Positions 1 to 10,258 of a stretch of DNA of 64,000 nt are shown piece by piece; position 1 is the stretch's first letter; every line of letters begins with the position of its first letter. The notes beneath the pieces were generated by a model. That model searched no databases and was not told the origin of the DNA. It saw only the letters and a list, made by a program, of their open reading frames with translations. This DNA is from Thermothielavioides terrestris NRRL 8126. Taxonomy: Eukaryota > Ascomycota > Sordariomycetes > Sordariales > Chaetomiaceae. The position numbers were made by a program, and so were the translations under genes. The stretch spans positions 5,394,001 through 5,458,000 of the forward strand of contig NC_016457.1 in NCBI RefSeq assembly GCF_000226115.1. The letters are read 5' to 3'.

Positions 1-1438
1 TATAAGGCTGCTTTTTGCAGGGAGTATCCGGCATGATGGGGACCTTGGCACCAGGCTGCTGGGGACCGCCCTCTCGATTGAGGGACATCTTGGAAACGAG
101 ACCAGTCGAGGTGAATGCCGCCTGCAGCGGCTTGGCCTGCTTATACTGAGGGGTCTCGGTCGTTTCCGAAACGTTCACGGGCCGCTGCGCTCCGGGAGGC
201 AGTGATTTTGAGAGGTTGAGCAGCGCCCGCCGTCTATTGCTCATGGGCGCGCTGGGCTCATGGGTTGGAGACTCATCAGGGAGGCTCGAGCCCGATGAGG
301 ATTGCGTCAGCGTCCGGGACAACGGATGAGGCTGGTTTGCCGGACGTTGGATCAGATGATCCTGCGCAGATGCGACTTCTCGCTCGTCGGGTGGGACGTA
401 CTGATCCAGCGACAATCGAGGCCGGGATCCAGCGCTCGGCGAGGCGGGCTCAGCTGAGAATTGCGCCAACTGCTTCTCGCCCGCACGCCGGCCCAAAGAG
501 GATCTATTCTCGCCGTACCGCTGCTGCAGTGCGCTTCTGCGCAACGATGAGGTGCGCTTGGGCAAAGCAGACGGCGTCGGCGAAGCAAGCGAGTCCCGGA
601 ACGGCGAAGCGGCAGACCCCGTCAATTCGTACTCGTGGTTCACGTCTTCATGGAGGTTGAAGCTTTGGGGCGGCGCATGCGACTGCTTTTCAGCAGCCGT
701 GGTTTCGCTCCCAAAATTGGCGATCCCATGGAGACTTCGGCGCTTCGCTACTGGGCTTCCGAAACTGGTGCTGCCTAGGCTGTCGTCCGCGTCGCTCCGC
801 TTGAGCGGGCTGACGGAAATCGCGGGAAAAGGTTCGTTGTTCATCTCGAGAAATTTGGAAATACCGTTCTTGGTGGATCCGGAGATGTCGAGGTGCATTG
901 AGTGGCGCAACGGGCGCTCGAGGCTGCGACGCGACGCGGGGCTCAACGCGATGGGACAGTCGCTCAGAGGCGCGTTTTCTTGGTCACGGGTTTCAGCGCT
1001 TGAGATGGATGAAGGGATTTGATTGCCACAATCGGACGAAGGGCCAAAAACGCGCTTGAGAGGACTCTTGGGCGAAACTCGAGACCGGGAGAGGGGTCGG
1101 TTTACTTGTTTCGACCTTGTGGAGCGCACCGGGAGCTTGATGTTCGGCTTGAAAGGCGTACCAGTCACAGCAGGCAGCGGTGGTGCCGAGAAAGAAACGG
1201 GCGAGAAGCCCTCAGGCACCGAAACTGTAGGCGTCGCTGGTACTGATGCGGATGCGAGTTGAGGGAACTGCGCGTTGGTCGATGGAGAGGGCGAGGAAAT
1301 GCCCGACAATTTGAACTTAGAGGGTGACCGCGAAAGCGATCGTCGGAGCGACCGAACAGTTGCGGTAACGTCAACGTGGTGAATGTGGGTAGGAGAGGGC
1401 AGCGTAAGGGTGCCCCCGCCTTGATTTGAGAAGGACAT
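1..1438 (-). CDS. wee1: Wee1/Swe1-like mitosis inhibitor protein kinase, N-terminal part (truncated by window edge)
   Basis: An uninterrupted frame runs from ATG at 1438 to base 1 (479 codons, no stop), so the gene continues outside the window. The protein starts MSFSNQGGGTLTLPSP and is rich in Ser, Pro and Arg, with many SP/TP sites (for example LSRSPSK, SPASRRSLE, SPLKRS), as expected of a regulatory region phosphorylated by CDK. Near residue 470 it reads KVPIMPDTPCKKQPY, preceded by STGLVSKMSLN; this pair of motifs is what I recognise from the linker just ahead of the kinase domain in fungal Wee1 proteins. Wee1 phosphorylates the inhibitory tyrosine of Cdk1 and delays mitosis. The kinase domain itself is not visible, so the call rests on the linker motifs and general composition. 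No intron is needed in the visible part. Confidence 0.6.
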   Translation of the reverse strand, partial: MSFSNQGGGTLTLPSPTHIHHVDVTATVRSLRRSLSRSPSKFKLSGISSPSPSTNAQFPQLASASVPATPTVSVPEGFSPVSFSAPPLPAVTGTPFKPNIKLPVRSTRSKQVNRPLSRSRVSPKSPLKRVFGPSSDCGNQIPSSISSAETRDQENAPLSDCPIALSPASRRSLERPLRHSMHLDISGSTKNGISKFLEMNNEPFPAISVSPLKRSDADDSLGSTSFGSPVAKRRSLHGIANFGSETTAAEKQSHAPPQSFNLHEDVNHEYELTGSAASPFRDSLASPTPSALPKRTSSLRRSALQQRYGENRSSLGRRAGEKQLAQFSAEPASPSAGSRPRLSLDQYVPPDEREVASAQDHLIQRPANQPHPLSRTLTQSSSGSSLPDESPTHEPSAPMSNRRRALLNLSKSLPPGAQRPVNVSETTETPQYKQAKPLQAAFTSTGLVSKMSLNREGGPQQPGAKVPIMPDTPCKKQPY

Positions 1439-1446
1439 CTTCAGTC

Positions 1447-1508
1447 GCTTAGTCGCCAGTCGCTTAGTCGTCGGTTTGCTTAGTCGCTGGTGAGAGGCCG
1501 CTTAGTCG
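1447..1508. repeat. Four direct copies of GCTTAGTCG in the wee1 leader
   Basis: The 9-mer GCTTAGTCG occurs at 1447-1455, 1462-1470, 1478-1486 and 1500-1508, beginning 9 bp upstream of the wee1 start codon. In the sense of the gene it reads CGACTAAGC. Spacing is 15, 16 and 22 bp. It lies in the presumed 5' leader or core promoter and could be a short expanded repeat or a cluster of binding sites. Confidence 0.7.
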
Positions 1509-4500
1509 TGGGCGAGAGTGCCGGCCAGTAGCTAGCACTGTCGGAGTGCACAGCGTGCTGAAGCACGGAAAGAGGATATCGATGTTTGATGGTTCGTCGG
1601 AGGACTGAACGTCCTGGAAGAGATCTCAGATCGGATTCAAAGAGATTTGAAAGGCGGTTGTCCACGTGCTGCTTATCCTAGCCTTCAGACAGCTGCATAG
1701 ACAGTGTGCGGAGGGCCGGTTACTGCAGCTTGTAAGGCCAGACACACAACCGGTGCAAACTGAGAACCGACTAGAATCGGAGTGGCGAACAGCACCGTGA
1801 CGTGACGTACACTCAACGATGCAGCGTTCAGCAAGGTGACGGCGGATCCAAGAGGCGAAACCAGTCGACGCTTGAAAGCAGACAAGAACCAGCAAGCACC
1901 AACCAAGGTCTGGGGGTCCCAGGCTCTTTGCTGGAATGTTCGGTGCAAGCCGCTGCTGGGAGTCGTTCCTGCCAGACGAAGCGCAGTCCACCAGGCGTGG
2001 GCCTTCAGACGAAGGAGGGCGGTGCGTGGACACGTCAGATGAGGTAGCCACCAGGCATCTTCCAAACCAGTCGTCCCTGCCTGTGGCCCCAGCTGCACAC
2101 AGTCCTCCAACGCTCCTTCCTACACTCGCTGTCTATTTGGCCGTTGCTCTCATGTCGCAAAGAGGAGGAGCAGTCGGCTCGTGGTGGCTGGCTTTGATAT
2201 CGACCTTATCAAAGCACTGCGCACTTCAGCGCCGGAGCGGGGGCCATGCGCGACCAGCTCGGACGCCACTTTGCGATGAGATCGTCTGCAGCGGGGTTGA
2301 CGCAAAGAGGGAGCGTCGACGCTCTGGAAGGGAGAGGCAAGACACAGGAACCCAAAAATCCGTGGGCGAGGGATCTTTCGACAGACGAATGCTTGACGAT
2401 CACATCGTGTGTGCATGCAAGAAGGAGGGCACCTCAACATGGCAGAGCACACCAGAGAAATGGGACGGCCCATCTTGTTTACACGGACGGATTTCACGCG
2501 TTTTCGCGTGCAGTGGACGCGTCGTGGCAAGGGGTCCCTGCCGTGCCTGGCGTTAGCGTTGTCTTGGTCCCCACCCAACCGGCCGGGGGTGGCACGGGAG
2601 CTGCGCCACTCTGCAACCTTGGGCTTGAAACGGCAGCCGTCTCCGGCCATGGGCCTCGAGACCTCTGGATTCGCAACTGTGCTTTCGTCTTGAGGCGTAC
2701 CGCTATTAGGTGTGTGCTGTGCAGGGCGACACAGTGAATCGCTGGACCCAAAGCATCGCCACGGCAAGCTGCAGGCTGTCATAATAGTGTCCATGGTCGA
2801 GGCGGAAATCTAACACGCGTGGATGTGATGTAATTCCTACAAGGAACGAGGTCACAAGACACAAACGACTGTCCGAACACATCTGGCAGCGTCTCACCGC
2901 TCCGGATGAACACTATGGTTCGTTGCCATGGCCCATGTTCGAGACTCAAAAGCGGTGGAAGTTCCCATCTCGATGGAAGAGACGAGCGCACCCACGGTGT
3001 TGGGTCGGTGCTCAGGCCTTTGTGGACGGACTGCGTCCCGCCATCCGGAACCAATCGCCTGACGAACACACAAGACAGGGCCCACAGTGTTTGTGTGCGG
3101 AGAGATGCAAGATCCAGTTGACCGACCCCACCAGTGCTTCCCTCATTGTTCCCTCTTGGCAGACCGTTGGATGTCAGGTCAAGCCCTGGCTCTTTCAACA
3201 AGGCAATGCTTACCTGGTCTCCTGTGCACGGAGCACTTGATATTGGGCAGGCGCACCTAAGAATGCAACTGAATGCATGTCCGCACTTTGAAACGTGTAC
3301 TTCCACGTCACATTCCAGAAAAAGCGCGATGTGTCACCACGCCCTCTTCGTGCCCTGCCTCTCTGAGGCCTCAAAAGTGACCGGTTGGCCACCTTTTTGA
3401 AGACCCAAAACACCGTTAGGCTTCCTCGCCACCTGGAATTCGCCACCTTCGCCCCAACTTTGCCTCAAGGGCCCAAACAGTCACAGTCATGATGCCAACT
3501 CAACAGCCCCGAGGGTGGAGTTCGCAGCACATTGTTTTCTCCTTAAGTTTTGTTTACTTTTGACCGAACGCGTCCAAATGACAACAAATGCGCACCTCTT
3601 CCACGGCCGCGTCCAACCAACATCTTCTTCGCTGCCGGGTCTTTCCATTGAGTCCCAATCGGGCGAGTAACGCGGAAATGGGAAAAGAAATTGAAAGATA
3701 AGCCGCAATGCCTTGTCCCAAAAGGAAAAAGCTGCAAGCCCCAGCTCCATCCCACTTTCCTTTTCCTTCCCCTTCACGCTTTCCCCCCACGGCCTCCTGG
3801 GCTCTTTCCCTCTCGGCCAGGTTCCCCTCCCTCTTCTGAGTCTCCATTCTGCCTCCCACCAGTCTGCAGCGACCGCGGCGATCCCAAACTTCCGACTGGA
3901 CTGCCCCGCCGACCCTGGAACCCTGGTCGTTGACGGCAGTCCGGGGGGAGGAGGAACGGTGGGCGGAGAACCAACCGCCGCCCATGATCGACAAGCCTTC
4001 GACACACGCCACCCCCGACTTTCTTTTTTTGAACCTCAGTCGCGTCGCGTCTGCCTCTTTTTTTTTTCTTTTGTTTTTCTTCCCTGCGAGAGGTCAGTCA
4101 CCGTTCCACGACTGGATTTTACTGTACGGAAACAGTACACTAGACACAGACACAGCAATGTCTTCTCTGCGCGCCGTGCATCCCACCTCACGTTATCTGA
4201 TCCGTGCAGAACACAGCTTGGGTATCCCCACATCGCTGCAAAGGACAAACTGACGAGAGGAAGAGTAACCATAGCGCGCTGGGGGGGGGGTGCCAAAACG
4301 GTCATGACTCCTATTTTCTAGGTCTCAGAGGGTCCTCTAGACCGAAATTTTTCACCTTCAAAACAAACGCCTACCGGTCACTCCTTCCTAAACTCACCAC
4401 CTACCTGAAATATTTCCTTTAGAAAATAGTCCCCTTAGTAGAAGATATTCGTAAGATACTCTTCTACGTTGGAGGACATCTCTTTAGCTATATTGTACTT

Positions 4501-5014
4501 TGAGAGGAAAGGAGATTTGGCTAGGTGACTTTCGTAGTGATGGTTTTAAAAATTCAAGAATACCTTCCGGCTATATATTTGATTGCCTGCTGGAAAACGG
4601 ATGTGAGATCGTTTTGCCACCCCCCCATGGCGCGCTATGGAAACTTCAGTGCTATATTCCGTAATCGCATAATGATTATAATTTATCCGTGTTGTCCTGA
4701 GGGCAGCGCAATCATAGCGCAAACACGTTCCGCTCGAACACTCGAACGAACCACGCCATGGGGAGTCCGTGCTACACTACCACGGACACACAGCAGGGCA
4801 TATCCGTACCTGCATGCATGAATGCAAACGGGAAAGCAGATCTAGGAACCGCTGTGCCGCGCTTCGTCCATCCATCCCGTTCCTCCGGACCTCCCGATAC
4901 GCTAGTGTATGTATACTACACTAGGAGCTTGCGCCTGCACTATACACAGTAGATCTAATTAAAACCGAAAATACCTGAGATAAACAACGGGTAAGGAAGG
5001 CAATGCAGCTAGTG
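1509..5014. other. Long non-coding stretch upstream of wee1
   Basis: No reading frame here resembles a known protein, and the open frames are short and overlap randomly on both strands. Visible content: two ACGCGT sites near 2495-2522, a pyrimidine-rich run at about 3740-3850, long T runs at about 4021-4085, a G9 run at 4281-4289, and AT-richer sequence from about 4320. It probably contains the wee1 promoter and 5' leader (transcription leftward); a non-coding RNA cannot be excluded. Confidence 0.5.
2495..2522. promoter_or_regulatory. Paired ACGCGT (MluI cell-cycle box-like) sites upstream of wee1
   Basis: CACGCGTTTTCGCGTG (2495-2510) is a 6-bp inverted repeat with a 4-bp spacer containing ACGCGT, and a second ACGCGT lies at 2517-2522. 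This is the core recognised by the fungal MBF complex. The sites are about 1.06 kb upstream of the wee1 ATG. A six-base site is expected by chance many times in a GC-rich 64-kb window, so only the close pairing is suggestive. Confidence 0.3.
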
Positions 5015-5016
5015 TA

Positions 5017-5580
5017 CGGATGTTGCTACCAAAAGAATCCGCACACCGCCCTCAATTGAGCCGGCAGAATTAGTCGGTATTTACATAGACATACAGATCC
5101 AGGTAGGTATCTTCTCGGTCGCGGAAGTATCGAGGATGATCTGGTGCCCCAACTCCCTTGATTTCAATATGATTGAGCCGTGTTGGCCGCATTTGAAGCG
5201 GGTTACAACGAAGAAGGGAGCTCTAAAGAGCAAAAGCTAGGCAGAGATAGTCTGGAAGCAGGCGTAGGATGATTTGGAACAATGGAGGATACAACGGTGG
5301 ATCGAACGGATCCTACACCACATTTAGGAGGTTATTCGTTGCGAGGGCGAGAACGAGTATACAGAAGGAAGATCAAATGTACGTCGACAAGATGTTGTTT
5401 CGGCTCCTGGGCCTAGTACTGAATAGCTTCATTCTTTTCTAATTAGGTAGTGTAGTTGGATCCAGGAGAGCGTTGGATCTTGGAGAGTCGGATTCAGGGG
5501 GGATGGTGCGGGGTGTAATTCAATGGCTTACAGGCTTGGCATTCAAGGCGGTGTGCGGATTCTTTTGGTAGCGACTTCCG
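5017..5580. mobile_element. Internally deleted Tc1/mariner-type DNA transposon
   Basis: The ends are 34-bp terminal inverted repeats: 5017-5050 on the left and 5547-5580 on the right, matching at 32 of 34 positions after reverse complementing. Each end abuts a TA dinucleotide (5015-5016 and 5581-5582), the target-site duplication of Tc1/mariner elements. At 564 bp the element is far shorter than an autonomous copy, and inside it only the C-terminal part of a DDE transposase remains, broken by three in-frame TAG codons. The well-preserved ends beside a decayed gene mark a non-autonomous deletion derivative. Confidence 0.85.
5106..5377 (+). pseudogene. Decayed C-terminal fragment of a Tc1/mariner DDE transposase
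   Basis: One frame can be followed through 5106-5377 with three TAG stops. It reads ...RMIWCPNSLDFNMIEPCW, then PHLKRVTTKKG, later VWKQA-stop-DDLEQW, RIQRWIERI and EGENEYTEG. The block corresponds to the WPGNSPDLN-IEPCWP motif and following helix of fungal Tc1-type transposases, which contains the last part of the DDE catalytic core. At least two of the stops sit where the family commonly has Gln or Trp, compatible with C-to-T (RIP-type) change, though this is inference. The N-terminal DNA-binding half and earlier catalytic residues are absent, so no active enzyme can be made. Confidence 0.8.
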
Positions 5581-5582
5581 TA

Positions 5583-6153
5583 TTATGCATGTTGTAGCGT
5601 ATGTTCGTTGCAACGCACATGTCATCATTTTATTCCCGTCTAGGCGAGGAGCTGTCCCCCCTTTCATCTTGCATGAACAAGAGGGAAATGAATACGGCTG
5701 ATGCGAGGCACACTAAAGCATGTGAATTCCGTAGGGCGCATGACGATGGGAGATTTCCTGCTCGACTTGCAATCTCATTTTCTGCTTCACTGCTGTGGTA
5801 GTTAATTGCGTGCCGTCTGTGAGGCTCCGCGTGGCCAAGTTGGGTAATGTGTAAACAATGCATACAACCGATCCTCGTTGTTGTCCCCGTTGTTGTTGTT
5901 GTGACTTGGTCGCGGAATGATCTCTCCCACATGCCACCTATGCGTACACGTAGACATGCGAATGCTCACATCTGAGACCAATGCTCTTGTTAAAACCAGG
6001 GTATCACCGCCAACGACTATCTGCCGCCTTTCCAAGCCTACCCGTTTCTGTATTCTGTACATGTCTTGGAGCTGCTGAGATCCTCCCGTCGACATCATGC
6101 CTCCCAAGACGGGGAGAGAGGAAGAAAAGGTAGCGCAAAGACAGGAGCGAAGC
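5583..6153. other. Intergenic region between the transposon and med1
   Basis: No gene recognised. This is the 3' side of med1, whose stop codon is at 6154-6156, and probably carries its 3' UTR. A short GTTGTTGTTG tract lies near 5878-5900. Confidence 0.5.
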
Positions 6154-8277
6154 TCATGTCCACCGCGTCCTCATGAACTCAACCCATTTGCCAATGTCCT
6201 CAAAATATTCCAGCAGCGCCCCGATGTCCTCCACGCGCCTCTGGCGGCCGTTGGGCGCCACCATGTTGCTGTCGTCGAGCACATTCTGCTCGACTACCCT
6301 CACCCGGCCGTTCTCTTGGATCTCGAGCGTGACGCTAGCCAGTTGGTGTTCACTCCGGAATGGGAAGATGACCTGCAATCTTGGCACGGTGGTGAGGGTC
6401 AGATAGATATCGATCTTGAGTGGCTTCCCCGCGTCGCTGGCCGGTGGTTCCTCGGCTGCTTTGGCCATCAAATCGTGGAGGTCGTCTTGGTTTGTTGTTG
6501 CTGTAGTGGCAGTAGATGTTGTTGCGTCCTTGGTGGCAGCGGTTCGGCCGTTAGGGGTGGAGGATGTCCGGGACCCGTCCAGTGCACCAGCATTGGGCGC
6601 CTCCTTAAAGCTGTGTTCAAGCAGCACGGCCAGAAAGATGTACTGCCGAAGGAAGGGGAGCACGGCAACCAGCTGCTGCGGGTGTGAGAAGGCGAGCCCG
6701 GACAGCGTCCGACTGAGGACCGCCTTATGGACCACGAGCGTATTCGCATGAGTCCTCGACGACACTTTTGTCGGGTCATTTGGCGGGGCGAACGACGTTT
6801 TCTTGTCGAAGGTGACGATTCTCGTCTCTGTAATATCGGAGGCTTGTCCTGGCGGAGAGGGAACGATGAGGCTGTCAAAGGACTGCACGTCCGCACCAGC
6901 GGGTTCGTCCATCGCACAGCCTAGCTCTTGCAGGTGCTGCCATAGGTTGAGTGGGATATGGACAGGAGGCTCGAAAGTGGCGTGGAACACGACCTCGGGC
7001 AGGCGCGGCCCCAGCAGTGACGCATCGGGCTGCATCGGATCGGGCCTTGTCGGATCAGAGGCGGGGAGAAGCGTACTGTCGGGCTCCAGCCAGTCGATGA
7101 CTGGACCACCCGTATGCAGCTCATCCGGAAGCGGAGTTTTCTCGACGTTGGGGCCGATCCACCTGTCTGAGATGCGGACCGGGCTGACGCCAATCTCCCT
7201 GAGCGGAGCACAGCCGATGAGGATGCTCCAGATGGTCTCGTGCTCGTCCACCCACGCAGCCAAGTCTGGGGGCACCGGCTGAAGCCTCTTCTCCCGCCAG
7301 TAGTCGAGCGTCATGCCCACGCGACCTCTCGCGTTCATGGCCGGCGTCCCGCTCTTCGTGCAGAGGACGAGGTTCTCGAGGGCCGCGTCGCTCTTGCCCT
7401 CGAGCGAGGGCTCCTGGCGAAGTTTTTGCAGCTCCCACGTGTGGAGGCGGCTGAGGCTCTCGTAGATGCCGGCTACAGCCTCGTACAAATTAAGTCCGGG
7501 GTTGATGCTCAGCCTGTCCAGTGCAGCGAGGCGCTCAAAGTTGGCGGCGAAGGGCGCCAGTGATTTGGTCAGCGGGCTCTGGCCGTCGCGAAGCCGCAGT
7601 GCGTTCCAAAGGATCTCGCCGGCAGCTTTGGCATGTTTGTTTACGATCTCGGCCGACTCCGGGAAGCTCAGGACGGCCGACTGGACGACGTTGTTCGAAA
7701 ACTCGACGACAAGCTCTAGGGCGGACCCGGCAATGTAGAGGGTCCGCTTGTCGCTGCTGTCCATGGAGTTCTCCCACACGGATTCCAGCTCGAGCTTTTG
7801 CACCAGCCTCTCCAGTCCGGCCTCACTGACGAGGCCTTTATTCCGCTGCGGGAGAGTGAGTCAGAGGGCCATCAGGGGCGGCCGAGACGAAGGCGAACGT
7901 ACACTGAGGATGGAGATGACGGCGTCCAAGCGCCTCGCCCTCTCGTCGTCGCTGGCTCTGCCCAAGGTGCCGAGACTGCGGAGGCCCATATCCAAGCCGG
8001 CTCCCAGTTCCATGGAGCCGATGGCGGCGTCAGCGGACGGACTGGCGAAGTTCACGGGCGCGCTGGGGCGGCCCAGGTTCGCCGAAGCCATGGTCGCGGG
8101 CGATGATTTCTTTACCTGCTGGGGCGACGACCGCGGCCCATGGGGCGAAAACGCGGCCTGTGCGACTGAGAAGGGCGTTGAGACTTGGGGAGTCGCCGCA
8201 GCTCCGTGTTGCGGCTGCGAGGGCGTCCGGCCCTGCTGCGACACGGGGAGTTTCCCGGGCGTGGGTGTCGACGACAT
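6154..8277 (-). CDS. MED1: Mediator of RNA polymerase II transcription subunit 1 (Med1)
   Basis: Two exons: 8277-7903 and 7845-6154, with a 57-bp intron (GTACGT donor, CCGCAG acceptor) that contains an in-frame stop, giving 688 residues. The first ~120 residues are Pro/Ser/Gln-rich (MSSTPTPGKLPVSQQG). The rest matches the fungal Med1 domain: an N-terminal helix region (ERLVQKLELESVWENSMD), the GSALELVVEFSNNVVQSAVL segment, and a C-terminal half ending PRLQVIFPFRSEHQLASVTL and YFEDIGKWVEFMRTRWT. Med1 belongs to the Mediator middle module and links DNA-bound regulators to RNA polymerase II in the nucleus. Length fits fungal homologues. The gene is divergent from the coiled-coil gene at 9048, sharing a 770-bp intergenic region. 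Confidence 0.85.
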
Positions 8278-9047
8278 GGCTGCTGGTGTTGCACACGCTG
8301 TTCTCGCGAAGTCGGGTCTAAGTCGTTGAAATGGTCGAGAGCAGGGTGGCTTCTCAATGGGTTTCTAATTCCGTGAGTCCGCCACGGCTTTCACCACCTC
8401 AACGTCATATTCGACATCTGCGAGTCGAGGGAGGGCAAACTGCAAAGCGCTGTCCGCCAACGGCCTAGACGCCCATGGACCAAATGTCTAGGACTCCCTG
8501 GCAATGTCAAGCTGGGGTAGTTATGCAGCTATCCGCGTTTCCATGAGCGCAGCTCACAACGGGCTAACAACGGGCAAACTGCGTGTTGATCAATAGTGCA
8601 GTTGAAGTGGCATGTGGGGGAGCTACCAGGTAAATCAGAAGGCACATTTTGGTACCCCAGTTACGGATAGGTACACAGTACGGATCTGTACAGAGTACGG
8701 TACATTCGGTGCTCTGGCTGGGCTAACTGGGTGTGCAACAAGCAGATCACAATCAGATGAGTGTTGGTGATGAATTGTTCTCCTGCAGAGACGCACACCA
8801 AGCACAATGTGACACAACCGGGACTTGACGAAATGCTGCCATACCTAACCGACAACGACAATCAGGAACCTTTGCGTGGGTTCTTCTCTCGAGGGACCTG
8901 TTCCCATCGAAAACATCCTACAGGACAAAAGTTACCGTACCTGCTAAGAAAGCCCTGATCCCTTGTCTGCAGGGGCTTTAGCTACCGTAACCGCTACCGT
9001 AACAACGGTAATTACTGGGTAGCGGTAAGGTCCGGGTCACCGACACC
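8278..9047. promoter_or_regulatory. Divergent promoter region between med1 and the coiled-coil gene
   Basis: The 770 bp contain no coding frame of note. Close to the rightward gene there is an inverted repeat, ACCGCTACC at 8990-8998 and GGTAGCGGT at 9018-9026, and a direct repeat GCTACCGTAAC at 8981-8991 and 8993-9003. These end about 21 bp before the ATG at 9048, so they lie in its leader or core promoter. Further left, TACAGAGTACGGTAC-like stretches occur near 8676-8703. Confidence 0.5.
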
Positions 9048-10258
9048 ATGAACTCATCAACTTCAAGCCACGGCCCGCTCTTGCCCTTGACGCCTTCGTC
9101 TTCGGCCGCGCGCACACAACAGCCGCAATCGAGCCAGCATCACCAGCAGCACCGCGTGACGCCGCAGCCGCCGTCACAGCCCCAACTGCAGCCGCAACTG
9201 CAACCGCAACCGCAACCTCAACCGCAGCTCGTCCCCATGAACGGCATGAACGGCGGCAACATGGCCGGCGGCATGCACGGCCCCACCCCCGCCGGCCACC
9301 ATACCGAGCTCGGCTACATCTACCAGATGGTCGAGGAGCTGAGCCGCCAGCTGGCCGACAACCAGCGCACCCTGGAGGAGGTTGTGGCCGGCGTGGGGCG
9401 TGTGCGAAATCTAGCGAGGGCACACGCGCTCGGGAACGACGAGGTGATCGAGTCGGCCGCGGACGAGGCGAAGGGTATGTTCCCTCCTCTTCTCTTGCCG
9501 TTTGCCCCGGACTGGACTAACACAGCAGGGTGTGAAAAACAAAAGCCCAAGAAGCGAACCTCGACACGCTCATCTCGATCCTGTCCGAAGCGCTCGAAAA
9601 AGCCAAGTTCTCGCGCGACGCCAACGCGGCGCTGCTCAGCCAGTACGCCTCCGCGCTCGCCACCATGCTGCGGCAGTTCCACGAGTACAAGGCCAAGCAC
9701 GTGGCCGACGTGGCCGCGTGGCACCGCAGCTACCGCGCGCAGCTGGCCGAGGCGCGCGCCGAGAACTCGCGCCTGCGCGAGCAGATTTGGGAGATGCAGG
9801 CGCGCGCCGCCGCCGCCAACGAGGCGCTGCGCCGCTTCCGCGCCCGCTACGACGCCGACGAGGCCCGCTGGGAGCGCCGCGTCGACGCCAAGGCCGTGCG
9901 CCAGCAGCTGCGCTTCTGGAAGCGCATGGCCATGCCCTACCTCGACGACGACGACCCCTGCTGGAGCGACGACGACGACCTGATCGACGTGGCCGAGAAG
10001 AAGCGCCTGGAGGAGCTGCAGCGGTTGGCCTCCGAGCAGCAGCTTGCGGCGGCCGCCGCCGCCGAGCTGGGGGATATCGTGGGGAGCGCCGGCGAGGATG
10101 GCGAGGTGCCGCCCGAGGCGCCGTCGGTGCCGGGGATGCCGCACGGTGCGATGGGCGGGGTGCCCATGCGGAGGGAAGAAGGAGGGAGCATCATACCGCC
10201 GGTGCCGCCGCCGAGGCCGTCAAGCGTGGCGAGCAGCACGGGGTCGTCGGGCCAATGA
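9048..10258 (+). CDS. Coiled-coil protein of unknown function
   Basis: Exon 1 is 9048-9474; the donor GTATGT begins at 9475. Exon 2 starts at 9546 (acceptor AAAAG) or 9552 (acceptor CCCAAG); both keep frame after a CTAAC branch point at 9516, giving 379 or 377 residues. Residues 1-85 are low-complexity Gln/Pro (repeated QPQLQPQ). Then comes a strongly helical, charged region: GYIYQMVEELSRQLADNQRTL, ADEAKAQEANLDTLISIL, and a long coiled coil with LAEARAENSRLREQIWEMQ and RFRARYDADEARWERRV. Next is a short block, FWKRMAMPYLDDDDPCWSDD, and an Ala/Pro-rich tail. The central block looks like a conserved fungal domain but I cannot name it. No membrane segment or signal peptide is seen. Cytoplasmic or nuclear scaffold is a guess from composition only. 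Confidence 0.75.

Noticed and set aside
1626..2794. Several overlapping frames of 140-214 codons on both strands upstream of wee1
   Set aside because: No protein-like blocks, no splice-consistent extension, and similar frames occur on the other strand.
3487..4321. Frames of 150-200 codons around the CT-rich region
   Set aside because: Driven by low-complexity Pro/Ser/Phe-coding tracts (poly-pyrimidine), not conserved-looking.
5547..5580. Relation between the 34-bp Tc1/mariner ends and the 27-bp MITE ends at 61976-62754
   Set aside because: Both target TA, but the end sequences share no convincing similarity, so a common origin is not supported.
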